Assembly (NCBI GenBank): GCA_000431815.1
Contig: FR889219.1
Coordinates: 1-64,000 of the forward strand
DNA: 64,000 nt
From: Butyrivibrio sp. CAG:318
GTDB taxonomy: Bacteria > Bacillota > Clostridia > Lachnospirales > Lachnospiraceae
Direction of reading: 5' to 3'
The position numbers were made by a program, and so were the translations under genes. The notes under the pieces were generated by a model. The model saw nothing but the letters and a program-made list of their open reading frames with translations. It was not told where the DNA came from and did no database searches. Shown piece by piece: positions 1-7,774 of the stretch. How positions within the stretch are numbered: position 1 is the stretch's first letter; each line of letters opens with the position of its first letter.

Positions 1-711
1 GTAGGATTTGCTGTGCAGGAAGGATTAATATCTCTGAACGAGAAATTGACAGATGCTTTTTCCGATGATTTGCCCGATAGCATTGACGATAATTTGAAAG
101 CAGCTACAGTTCGTGACCTGCTTACAATGTGCCTGGGACAGGAATATGGCAATCTTATGGGTGAACAGCGTCCGCTGTACAAAGAAGATGATTGGGTAAA
201 AATGTCTTTGGCTATCCCGTTTAAATTTAAACCGGGAACACATTTTGTATATAATAATGTGGGTCCGTATCTTGCGGGCATACTTGTACAAAGGCGTGCA
301 GGTTGTGACCTTGTTTCCTATCTTACTCCCAGGCTCTTTTCACATATTGGAATCAAACGTCCAATGTGGGAAACAGATCCTCTCGGAAATAGCTTTGGTG
401 CAGGCGGGTTATTCCTTACTCTTTCAGAACTGCACAAATTTGGACTTTTTTATCTTAACAAAGGTAAATGGAACGGAAAACAGATTTTATCTGAAGAATG
501 GATCGAAGAAAGCACAAAGCCTTCTGATACAGATTATTATGGTTATCTTTTTTGGAGGGGAGAATACAATTCTTTCAGAGCAGACGGAAAATATTCTCAG
601 CTATCAATGGTTGTTCCTGATAAGAATACGGTTATCTCTCTTGTTGCCGAATGCCGTAAAGGTGAAGAACTTATGCGTGCATTATATGATTTTGTGTGTT
701 CAAAATTATAA
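1..711 (+). CDS. Serine hydrolase, beta-lactamase/class C family, 5'-truncated
   Basis: The reading frame is open from base 1, so the N-terminus, including the expected SxxK nucleophile motif, lies outside the window. The visible 236 residues match the C-terminal two thirds of the class C beta-lactamase/esterase family: a YNN triplet (YxN catalytic motif, near base 250), then a GAGGLFLTLSELHKFG stretch typical of the family, and a terminal half rich in beta strand. Such proteins are D,D-peptidases, esterases or amidases; the substrate cannot be told from the fragment. The GTG at base 13 is an internal codon, not a start. Whether there is a signal peptide is unknown. The next gene has its own promoter, so this one is probably the end of a separate transcript. 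Confidence 0.8.
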   Translation, partial: VGFAVQEGLISLNEKLTDAFSDDLPDSIDDNLKAATVRDLLTMCLGQEYGNLMGEQRPLYKEDDWVKMSLAIPFKFKPGTHFVYNNVGPYLAGILVQRRAGCDLVSYLTPRLFSHIGIKRPMWETDPLGNSFGAGGLFLTLSELHKFGLFYLNKGKWNGKQILSEEWIEESTKPSDTDYYGYLFWRGEYNSFRADGKYSQLSMVVPDKNTVISLVAECRKGEELMRALYDFVCSKL

Positions 712-724
712 ACTTACATTTAGC

Positions 725-787
725 ACATACATGTTGACAACTCAACAAGTATGTGTTATTCTTTGTATCAATGTTGATTTATCAACA
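725..787. promoter_or_regulatory. Two copies of a TGTTGA-N4-TCAACA operator-like dyad
   Basis: The first copy is at 732-747 and is extended outwards to a 13-bp arm pair (725-737 with 742-754, one mismatch). The second is at 772-787. The centres are 40 bp apart. Copy 1 covers the -35 box and copy 2 lies just past the expected transcription start. This is the layout of a repressor binding two sites, perhaps a TetR- or MarR-type protein, but the regulator is not identifiable here. Confidence 0.6.
734..762 (+). promoter_or_regulatory. Sigma-70-type promoter for the Ntn hydrolase gene
   Basis: TTGACA at 734-739 and TATTCT at 757-762 are 17 bp apart. The gene starts at 817. The -35 box sits inside a dyad (725-754), described separately. 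Confidence 0.7.
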
Positions 788-816
788 TCTAAAATAATAC
801 AAAGGACTTAAGACAA

Positions 817-2043
817 ATGAAGACTAAGAAAATCAGAAAGATAATACTTATCGTTGTTGCGGCTGTAGTGGGCCTTATACTGGCTGTGGTAATTGCGGCG
901 GCAATTATATGGAGGCATGAGATTGGAAGTATAGCATCAATTAAGAAAGTAGTTGATGCCAAGGGCGATAACAACAGCGGACCGGTATATATGATGGATG
1001 TGAAAGGCGATTACTATTTTGATAAGTTCATTAAAGAAGGCGGAGTTTCAAATGACCAGGAACTTATTAATTTTATTGTTGATAACATCACTAAAGGAAT
1101 TCTGCCAATTTCCATCAAGGCACCTACAATAGGATGTTCATCATTTACTGCGCAGGATGCGGACGGTGACAGATATTTTGGCCGTAATTATGATTTTAGC
1201 ACGACAACCGCTATGATAGTTAAGACTGATCCGGGTCACGGAAGGTATGCCTCGATATCAAGCGTGGATTTACAGTTCCTCGGAATCAAAGATGGCGCTG
1301 AACTCGACGGAATGATGCAGAAATTAATATGTCTTGCGGCACCGTTTGTTCCGCTTGACGGAATTAATGAGAAAGGCGTTTCGTGTGGAATTTATATGTC
1401 ATATCAGGGACCGGAAGGGGAAGTTGTGGCGACCAACCAGACAAGTGACAAGCCGGATATAACATCGACGACAATGCTGAGAATGATACTTGATTATGCA
1501 TCGAGTGTTGATGAGGCTGTGGAACTGGTGCAGAAGTATGATCTGCATGACAGCGCAGGAACATCATTTCATTACATGGTAGCCGACAGCACAGGGCGTT
1601 CTGCAATACTTGAATGGGTTGCCAAAGATGATGATAGTGATACGGACGGAAGCGCGAGGGAGCTGAAGGTATATTATAACGATGATGATGCCGCACTCGG
1701 TACATATGAAGAACGTAATGATTTCCAGTACGTGACGAATTTTATTGTCACACCGGATTATTATTCCAATGAAGAGTCAATGAAAGGATATGACCGTTAT
1801 CAGGCGATAGAGAAAGCAATTAATCCTGATGGCAGTAATGTAAACGGTGTGGTTACAGCAGATGAAGCCATGGATGTGTTAAAAATGGTAGGACGCAGAA
1901 AGTGGGATAAAGAACAGGGCAAATCGGATTCCAACAGCATTACGGTCTGGTCGGCACTCTATAATCTCACGGACCGCACGGTTACATGGGTAAGCAATGA
2001 AGAATATGGCAACAGCGATGCCATATTTAAACTGGGATTTTAA
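817..2043 (+). CDS. Membrane-anchored Ntn hydrolase (linear amide C-N hydrolase / acyltransferase-like)
   Basis: 408 residues. A basic start is followed by one hydrophobic segment at about residues 8-32, so the protein is anchored with the catalytic part outside. IGCSSF gives a candidate nucleophile Cys107, followed by GRNYDF with Arg123 and Asp126. The Arg-x-x-Asp spacing after a Cys is the same as in the bile-salt hydrolase at 5106 (Cys2, Arg16, Asp19). A later NEKGVSCGIY block is also shared by that fold. In this superfamily (choloylglycine hydrolase, penicillin V acylase, acyl-CoA:6-APA acyltransferase-like) the nucleophile must be N-terminal, so cleavage before Cys107 is expected. It would act on linear amides, for example N-acyl amino acids or signal lactones, but the substrate is unknown. 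The ATG follows AAGGACTTAAGACAA. Expression is probably controlled by the two dyads upstream. Confidence 0.72.
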   Translation: MKTKKIRKIILIVVAAVVGLILAVVIAAAIIWRHEIGSIASIKKVVDAKGDNNSGPVYMMDVKGDYYFDKFIKEGGVSNDQELINFIVDNITKGILPISIKAPTIGCSSFTAQDADGDRYFGRNYDFSTTTAMIVKTDPGHGRYASISSVDLQFLGIKDGAELDGMMQKLICLAAPFVPLDGINEKGVSCGIYMSYQGPEGEVVATNQTSDKPDITSTTMLRMILDYASSVDEAVELVQKYDLHDSAGTSFHYMVADSTGRSAILEWVAKDDDSDTDGSARELKVYYNDDDAALGTYEERNDFQYVTNFIVTPDYYSNEESMKGYDRYQAIEKAINPDGSNVNGVVTADEAMDVLKMVGRRKWDKEQGKSDSNSITVWSALYNLTDRTVTWVSNEEYGNSDAIFKLGF

Positions 2044-2055
2044 TATTGAAATAAT

Positions 2056-2089
2056 AAAAGCCATTTATCAAATACGATAAATGGCTTTT
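2056..2089. terminator. Bidirectional rho-independent terminator
   Basis: A perfect 14-bp inverted repeat, AAAAGCCATTTATC (2056-2069) and its complement (2076-2089), with a 6-base loop. It has A and T runs on both sides and serves the convergent genes at 817-2043 and 2097-3584. Confidence 0.9.
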
Positions 2090-2096
2090 GTAAAAA

Positions 2097-3584
2097 TTAT
2101 CTGAACAATTCGTGTACCATATCAGCATTGTATGTGACGCTTGTTACATGATTGACCTCAATTTCATAGAGCGCATGTGCTGCAAGATGCTCAGCGGCCT
2201 GTTCGAGGTCACGGATACCGGTTGTGTCCTTAAAAATATCAAGAACGGCATCAAGACCGTCGTCAAGTACAACACATTCCTCCTTGTGAAGACCTATGCG
2301 TTTGAGAACCTTTGGAAGCGAAAACTGCGAAAAAATTGTTTTTTTCTCATCGCGTGTGTAATCCGGAATATCAATTACTGCAAAACGTGACAGAAGCGGT
2401 GCGCTTATCTGGTCCTTGTAATTGGCGGTTGCAATCGGATATACACCGGAAGTCGGAATAAGGCATTCCATGTAATTATCGGTGAAACCGAGGTTGTCAA
2501 GTAATGTCAGAAGAACATCGGCAGGATTACCGTTGCCGTTACCGGCAGTTGCCTTGTCAAGCTCGTTGATTATGAATACGAGGTTGGATTCACCCGCCAT
2601 ATTGAAGGCTTCCATGATAATGCCGGGCTTGGCATTCGAATAAATTCTTGAACTTCCTGTGAGCTGCTCCGCATCGTTGATGGAACTCATATCAAGAGTT
2701 GTCCACGGTAATTTAAGGATTTTCGCTACAAGGTAGGCAATCTGGGATTTACCGGTTCCTGCGGGACCGACAAGGAGAATACCGTAGGCAGGGAGTGTAT
2801 GTGTTCTGTTAATCTGGATAATAGTCTCTATGATACGCTGTTTGACGCGTTCCATACCAAAAAGCTCTTCATCAAGAATCCGTCTGGCCTCGACCGGGTC
2901 AATCGATTCAAAATAATTGCTCTTCCATTTAATATTAAGCATGATCGAAAGCGCGCGCTGCGCATGGCGTTTCTCTTCAGGAGTTACCTCTGAGGAACGT
3001 GCGACAACAAGGTTACGGCGTGCCCAGAGCCTGATGTTGTCCGGCAGTGTTATTCCGGCACAGTTAAGAAAATCGGAAATGCTTGTGATACTTGTAAGCT
3101 TCATGCTGTCGCCGGATTCATCAGGTTCATCATCGGAAAAATCGCCTGAAGAATGTGCACTGCTTTCGAGAAGCCTTTCTATCATGAATTGAAGGAAACC
3201 GTCTTCCGCAGAAAGTTTGGCACCGCCGCCGAAAGCCACTTCGCGTATCTTATATACTGCATAACCGTCTTCGCGGTTCTCACCTGTAAGCTTGATTCTG
3301 ACGCGGTTTTCACCAAGCCATTTGATAAGGCTTGTGAAGCGGGAATCGACCTTTAAGATGTTGGCGAGCATGACATTGCCGTCAAGCTGGAATTCAAAAG
3401 CAGTTTTCTTATATGGGTTGGAAAAAATACCGATTGAATGATGCGCCCATTTATTCTCGGAGTTATACAGGACGAGAATCGGATGCTCAGGTGAAGTCAC
3501 GGTATTGCTGGATGTAAAAGTGGTGTAGGTGCATTCAAAAGAAGAGGTCGTATTGGATGCACTTTTTGAATCATATACAAGCAT
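2097..3584 (-). CDS. AAA+ ATPase of Lon/FtsH-like type, no protease domain
   Basis: 495 residues. The Walker A motif GPAGTGKS is near residue 275 and a Walker B-like FIINELDKA near 330, followed by an Arg-rich sensor region (LLSRFAVIDIP) and a helical lid. The ATPase core most resembles the Lon ATPase module, but the C-terminus ends after the lid and no Ser-Lys protease domain follows. The N-terminal 230 residues have no family that I recognise and contain an acidic stretch around 145-160. Start: AGGAG 8 bases upstream of the ATG. The gene follows a MATE pump on the same strand after 57 bases, yet has its own promoter. A role as an unfoldase or complex remodeller is plausible; the partner is unknown. 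Confidence 0.8.
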   Translation of the reverse strand: MLVYDSKSASNTTSSFECTYTTFTSSNTVTSPEHPILVLYNSENKWAHHSIGIFSNPYKKTAFEFQLDGNVMLANILKVDSRFTSLIKWLGENRVRIKLTGENREDGYAVYKIREVAFGGGAKLSAEDGFLQFMIERLLESSAHSSGDFSDDEPDESGDSMKLTSITSISDFLNCAGITLPDNIRLWARRNLVVARSSEVTPEEKRHAQRALSIMLNIKWKSNYFESIDPVEARRILDEELFGMERVKQRIIETIIQINRTHTLPAYGILLVGPAGTGKSQIAYLVAKILKLPWTTLDMSSINDAEQLTGSSRIYSNAKPGIIMEAFNMAGESNLVFIINELDKATAGNGNGNPADVLLTLLDNLGFTDNYMECLIPTSGVYPIATANYKDQISAPLLSRFAVIDIPDYTRDEKKTIFSQFSLPKVLKRIGLHKEECVVLDDGLDAVLDIFKDTTGIRDLEQAAEHLAAHALYEIEVNHVTSVTYNADMVHELFR

Positions 3585-3616
3585 TATGTACGCTCCTGTT
3601 TTATAGTATTTTTTTA

Positions 3617-3645
3617 ATCATAACATAGTCCGGCGCATAAATCAA
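3617..3645 (-). promoter_or_regulatory. Promoter of the AAA ATPase gene
   Basis: Read on the minus strand: TTGATT (3645-3640), 17 bp, TATGAT (3622-3617). It overlaps the last codons of the upstream MATE gene, so the AAA gene can be expressed independently. Confidence 0.6.
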
Positions 3646-4982
3646 AATGTAATCTTTCGGTAACTGTGTATAAAATATATAATCTCAGCCGCCGCCGTTA
3701 TAAACCATGAAAAAATATATAATAAATACAAAGAAGGTATCGTATGGAAATATGCAAAAATTGTGTAAACCCATATGACACGGAATACACAGGATCCCAT
3801 TATTACTATAATTGTGGGAACAAGACTTTTGCCGATGCCCCTTGATGCGCTGATTGTGCAGTCCATTAAAGGCGCGACTGCAAAGGAAAACCACATTATT
3901 CCGATACGCTCCATTCCGGCATCGATAACAGCCCCCTTGGATGTAAATAGTGACAAAAATTCCCGTCCGGACAATATTAAAATAATACCGAGAATTAACG
4001 CGGCAGCGGTTGCATAAGTCAGACTTACTAGATAACTTTTCAGCACTCTTTTTCTGTTGCGGGCACCAAGATTCTGACCGGCAAAGGTGGCGCATGCGGT
4101 GTAAAATGCGGCTAGGACATTGAATATGATTGTGTCGGCATTGGATGCTGCGGAATTGCCGCTGACCATTATCTCGTCAAAGGAATTGACACCTGTCTGC
4201 ACGAACAGATTGGCAATCGCAAAAATAGCATTCTGAAGTCCTGCCGGAAGACCCAAAGCAAGAACACGGACTGCAGCATTCTTATGGAATCTGATGTGCG
4301 ACGGCGTAAAACGGCATGCATCATTACGGTGAAGCAGATGTATGAGGATGAGTGCTGCCGATACATACTGGCTTATCGCACTTGCCATGGCAACCCCGTC
4401 TGCGGCGCGGTGGCACTTAATTACGAAGAAGAGATTGAGTATTACGTTCAGTGTTCCGGAGATGGCAAGATATATAAGCGGACGGGTGGTCTCGCCGCGG
4501 GCGCTTAAGATACCGTTGCCCCAGTTATATATCGCCATACCCGGAAGACCTATGGCATAAATTCTCAGATACATTATTGCACCGTCAATAAGTTCAGGCT
4601 TGGTGTGCAGAATGGAAAGCATCCATTCGGCACCGAAGACACATACAGCGCAGATTATAAGTCCGACTGAAAGACATATTATAAAAGAAGTATGTATGGT
4701 CTCACCGACGGCTTTGCTGTCGTCGGAGCCTAGCATATGTGCCACGCGGACATTGACACCGCTTCCCATTCCTATAAGAAATCCTATAAATAATGATACC
4801 AGCAGCGTTGTAGAACCTACTGAACCAAGCGCCCTGTAATCAGCGAACTTGCCTACAATGGCAACATCGCTTATGTTAAACATTACTTCAAGTAATTGTG
4901 ACAGCATAAGCGGAATGCTGAAAAGAAGTATATTTTTCCATAATGACCCCGTTGTCATTTGTATTTTGTCTGCTTTATTCAT
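3642..4982 (-). CDS. MATE family multidrug/Na+ efflux pump
   Basis: 446 residues with about 12 hydrophobic segments, the usual size for the family. The start (TGSLWKNILLFSIPLMLSQL) and the MFNISDVAIVGKF block are hallmark N-terminal MATE sequence, and the second half repeats the pattern (GLPAGLQNAIFAIANLFVQ). Such pumps export cationic drugs, dyes or bile-like amphipaths using Na+ or H+ gradients. Start: AAAGG 9 bases ahead of the ATG. The gene is divergent from the bile-salt hydrolase at 5106 and the two promoters share a -35 region, which suggests a common trigger. The substrate is not determinable from sequence. Confidence 0.92.
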   Translation of the reverse strand: MNKADKIQMTTGSLWKNILLFSIPLMLSQLLEVMFNISDVAIVGKFADYRALGSVGSTTLLVSLFIGFLIGMGSGVNVRVAHMLGSDDSKAVGETIHTSFIICLSVGLIICAVCVFGAEWMLSILHTKPELIDGAIMYLRIYAIGLPGMAIYNWGNGILSARGETTRPLIYLAISGTLNVILNLFFVIKCHRAADGVAMASAISQYVSAALILIHLLHRNDACRFTPSHIRFHKNAAVRVLALGLPAGLQNAIFAIANLFVQTGVNSFDEIMVSGNSAASNADTIIFNVLAAFYTACATFAGQNLGARNRKRVLKSYLVSLTYATAAALILGIILILSGREFLSLFTSKGAVIDAGMERIGIMWFSFAVAPLMDCTISASRGIGKSLVPTIIVIMGSCVFRVIWVYTIFAYFHTIPSLYLLYIFSWFITAAAEIIYFIHSYRKITF

Positions 4983-5020
4983 GATTACAACCTTTATGAC
5001 TTTATTTTCTTAGTAAATAC

Positions 5021-5049
5021 AGAATACTCCCGAAAAAAAGTTTTGTAAA
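5021..5049 (-). promoter_or_regulatory. Promoter of the MATE gene
   Basis: Read on the minus strand: TTTACA (5049-5044), 17 bp, TATTCT (5026-5021). Its -35 box overlaps the -35 box of the divergent bile-salt hydrolase promoter by 5 bases. Confidence 0.65.
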
Positions 5050-5070
5050 GCCGTGAAAATATGTCATAAT
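5043..5070 (+). promoter_or_regulatory. Promoter of the bile-salt hydrolase gene
   Basis: TTGTAA (5043-5048), 16 bp, CATAAT (5065-5070). The start codon is 35 bases on, behind a TAAGGAGATAATAAG binding site. Confidence 0.6.
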
Positions 5071-5105
5071 ATAAAAAGAATATATTCAGATAAGGAGATA
5101 ATAAG

Positions 5106-6080
5106 ATGTGTACAGCGGCAACATATAAAACTAAAGGAGCGTATTACGGAAGAACGCTTGACTATGAATTTTCATACGGAGAGGAAGTGTGCATAACACC
5201 GAGAAATTATCGATTTGATTTCAGGTATATGGGAAGCATGGACAGACATTATGCAATTATCGGGATGGCATTTATCTCGGATGGCTATCCGTTGTATTAT
5301 GATGCTATGAATGAGAAAGGATTGTGGATGGCCGGACTGAATTTTGTCGGCAATGCCGTTTATGCCGATGCCAAAGACGGACTTAAGAATGTGGCGCAGT
5401 ACGAGTTCATTCCGTGGGTATTGTCACAGTGTGCCGATATTAATGATGCAAGAACCAAGGTAAGTGAAATAAACCTTGTGGGAACACCGTACAGCGATAA
5501 ACTGCCTGCGGCTGAACTGCATTGGATAATTGCGGACGGGACAGGTTCGATAACGGTTGAAAGCACGGATAAAGGACTTGCAATATATGACAATCCTGCC
5601 GGCGTGCTTACCAATAATCCGCCTTTTGACATGCAGATGTTCGGGCTTAATAATTATATGCAGCTTTCTCCCAAGCAGCCGGATAACAGATTTTCAACTG
5701 AACTGGAACTTAAGACATACAGCCGTGGAATGGGTGCATTGGGACTTCCGGGAGATTTATCATCCGCGTCAAGGTTTGTGAGGGTGGCATATACAAGAGC
5801 CAACTCTGTATCGGGGGAAAGTGAAACAGAAAGCGTGGGACAGTTTTTTCATATACTGGGTTCTGTTGAGCAGCAGAGAGGCTGTTGTGAAGTGTCGGAA
5901 GGAAAGTACGAGATTACTATATATACATCATGCTGTAGTGCTGACAAAGGAATTTATTATTATACAACATACAATGATAGGCAGATTAATGCCGTTGACA
6001 TGAACAGGGAAGACCTTGATGGCAGCAGCCTTGTGCGTTATCCGCTTATTCAGGCGGAAAATATCAACTATGTCAACTGA
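5106..6080 (+). CDS. bsh: Choloylglycine (conjugated bile salt) hydrolase
   Basis: 324 residues, the family's usual length. Hydrolyses the amide bond of glycine- or taurine-conjugated bile salts in the cytoplasm. Met1 is followed directly by the nucleophile Cys2 (MCTAATY), then GRTLDYEF with Arg16 and Asp19, NEKGLWMAGLNF (substrate-pocket Asn), TNNPPF (the Asn175-type oxyanion residue) and SSASRFVRVAY (the Arg228-type residue), all key positions of the Ntn hydrolase. The text around them follows the clostridial bile-salt hydrolases closely. Penicillin V acylases are the near relatives; the Asn-rich GLNF pocket favours bile salts. There is no signal peptide. Neighbours are a divergent MATE pump and a downstream PutP-type symporter with its own promoter. 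Confidence 0.9.
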   Translation: MCTAATYKTKGAYYGRTLDYEFSYGEEVCITPRNYRFDFRYMGSMDRHYAIIGMAFISDGYPLYYDAMNEKGLWMAGLNFVGNAVYADAKDGLKNVAQYEFIPWVLSQCADINDARTKVSEINLVGTPYSDKLPAAELHWIIADGTGSITVESTDKGLAIYDNPAGVLTNNPPFDMQMFGLNNYMQLSPKQPDNRFSTELELKTYSRGMGALGLPGDLSSASRFVRVAYTRANSVSGESETESVGQFFHILGSVEQQRGCCEVSEGKYEITIYTSCCSADKGIYYYTTYNDRQINAVDMNREDLDGSSLVRYPLIQAENINYVN

Positions 6081-6093
6081 CACCTCTTTATGC

Positions 6094-6123
6094 TTGCATA
6101 ATAATACAGAGTTGTGGTATCAT
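6094..6123 (+). promoter_or_regulatory. Promoter of the PutP-type symporter gene
   Basis: TTGCAT (6094-6099), 18 bp, TATCAT (6118-6123), within the 80-base gap after the bile-salt hydrolase gene. Confidence 0.5.
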
Positions 6124-6160
6124 TAATAAATATTTCAGAAAACAGAAAGAGGAATGAAGA

Positions 6161-7696
6161 ATGTTGTCATCAACTATTAATTTTTGTATCATTGCAACGA
6201 TAGTGGTCTATCTTCTTGCAATGCTTGCGATTGGTTTTGTGTTCAGCAAGAACAACAGCGACAGTAAGGATTTCTATCTCGGCGGACGTAAGATGGGACC
6301 GATTGTTACGGCCATGAGTGCAGAAGCAAGTGATATGTCCAGCTGGCTTTTGATGGGACTTCCCGGTCTGGCATATCTTACAGGTGTGGCCAACCCGGCC
6401 TGGACAGCCATCGGACTTGGAATCGGAACATGGTTTAACTGGCTTATAGTTGCCAGACGTCTCCGCAGATATTCTGCGAATATTAATGCAATTACAGTGC
6501 CGGAGTTCTACTCAAAGAGATACCACGATAACTCCAACGTGCTTAATGCCATTGCGGCGCTGGTAATAATCGTGTTTTTCATACCGTATACGGCATCAGG
6601 TTTTGCGGCCTGCGGTAAGCTTTTTAACAGCCTTTTCGGTGTTGACTATATGGTAGCAATGTTAATCTCGGCGGCGGTTATCGTAGGATATACAATTATG
6701 GGCGGTTTCAAGGCCGTTTCGACAACCGATCTTATACAGAGTATAGTTATGACAATTGCACTTGTAGTAGTTGTTACATTCGGAATCAGCAAGGCAGGCG
6801 GTGTAGAGGCTGTCATAGACAATGCAAAGAGTCTTCCGGGATATCTTTCAATGAAAGCTTCATATGATGTCGGAACCAATTCATCGACACCGTACAGTTT
6901 TCTCACAATAGTATCCACCATAGCATGGGGACTCGGATATTTCGGCATGCCGCACATATTGCTCAGATTTATGGCAATCAAGGATGAGAAGAAGCTTGTG
7001 CTTTCGAGAAGAATAGCAACAATCTGGGTATTCATAGCGATGGGAATTACTATCTTCATCGGTATGGTAGGCCTTGGAATGACTAAAGCCGGAGAACTCG
7101 GTTTCCTTTCGGGAAGTTCAAGTGAGACGATTATCGTTGAGATTGCGGGTCTTATAAGCAGGCATGGAGTGCTTGCCGCAATAGTTGCCGGACTTATTCT
7201 TGCCGGAATCCTTGCAGCGACAATGTCAACGGCTGACAGCCAGATGCTCGCAGCTGCATCAAGTGTATCGCAGAATATAGTACAGGATTTCTTCAAAGTT
7301 AAGATAAGTGAGAAAAAAAGCCTTCTTGTAGCAAGACTCACGATAGTAGTAATAAGCCTTATCGGTGTATTTCTTGCAAGAGATCCTAATTCGAGTGTAT
7401 TTAATATAGTATCATTTGCATGGGCAGGATTCGGAGGAGCGTTCGGAGCGGTAACACTTTGTGCGTTGTTCTGGAAGAGAAGCAATAAATGGGGCGCACT
7501 TGCCGGAATGATTGGCGGCGGTGTTATGGTTTTTGTATGGAAATACGCCATCAGCCGCCTCGGAGGAGCATGGAGTATTTATGAACTCCTGCCTGCATTC
7601 ATCTTCTCATTGATCCTTGACATAGTTGTCAGCCTTCTCACAAAGAAGCCTGATGAGACGATAGCCAGGGAATTTGAGGCTGCCAAGACAAAATAA
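6161..7696 (+). CDS. putP: Sodium/proline symporter, PutP-like
   Basis: 511 residues with about 13 membrane segments; a sodium:solute symporter of the LeuT fold. The DFYLGGRKMGP start, the SAEASDMSSWLLMGLPG helix (Na+/substrate Ser residues) and the STADSQMLAAASSVSQN helix are PutP signatures, and the overall text fits proline permease more than panthothenate or sugar members. It imports L-proline with Na+. Start: AAAGAGGAATGAAGA before the ATG. It lies downstream of the bile-salt hydrolase, so an alternative substrate such as glycine or taurine freed by deconjugation is conceivable, but the sequence itself says proline. Confidence 0.88.
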   Translation: MLSSTINFCIIATIVVYLLAMLAIGFVFSKNNSDSKDFYLGGRKMGPIVTAMSAEASDMSSWLLMGLPGLAYLTGVANPAWTAIGLGIGTWFNWLIVARRLRRYSANINAITVPEFYSKRYHDNSNVLNAIAALVIIVFFIPYTASGFAACGKLFNSLFGVDYMVAMLISAAVIVGYTIMGGFKAVSTTDLIQSIVMTIALVVVVTFGISKAGGVEAVIDNAKSLPGYLSMKASYDVGTNSSTPYSFLTIVSTIAWGLGYFGMPHILLRFMAIKDEKKLVLSRRIATIWVFIAMGITIFIGMVGLGMTKAGELGFLSGSSSETIIVEIAGLISRHGVLAAIVAGLILAGILAATMSTADSQMLAAASSVSQNIVQDFFKVKISEKKSLLVARLTIVVISLIGVFLARDPNSSVFNIVSFAWAGFGGAFGAVTLCALFWKRSNKWGALAGMIGGGVMVFVWKYAISRLGGAWSIYELLPAFIFSLILDIVVSLLTKKPDETIAREFEAAKTK

Positions 7697-7717
7697 ATTA
7701 TTGATACATATGAATTT

Positions 7718-7749
7718 AAACACCGCGTCAGTAAAATGATGCGGTGTTT
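7718..7749 (+). terminator. Hairpin between putP and mgtE, probable weak terminator
   Basis: AAACACCGC (7718-7726) pairs with GCGGTGTTT (7741-7749), and the inner bases extend the stem to 13 pairs around a GTAAAA loop. There is only a short T run after it. It is too small to be an M-box riboswitch. Confidence 0.55.
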
Positions 7750-7774
7750 CAGCGAGAAGAGAAAGGAGATAGTT

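Noticed and set aside
6646..7551. A 301-codon open frame on the minus strand within putP
   Set aside because: It is the antisense shadow of a clearly coding PutP gene, with Thr/Ile/Pro-rich low-complexity composition and no binding site.
7718..7749. M-box (Mg2+) riboswitch ahead of mgtE
   Set aside because: Only one short hairpin fits in the 78-base gap; the M-box needs well over 100 bases and its conserved core is absent.
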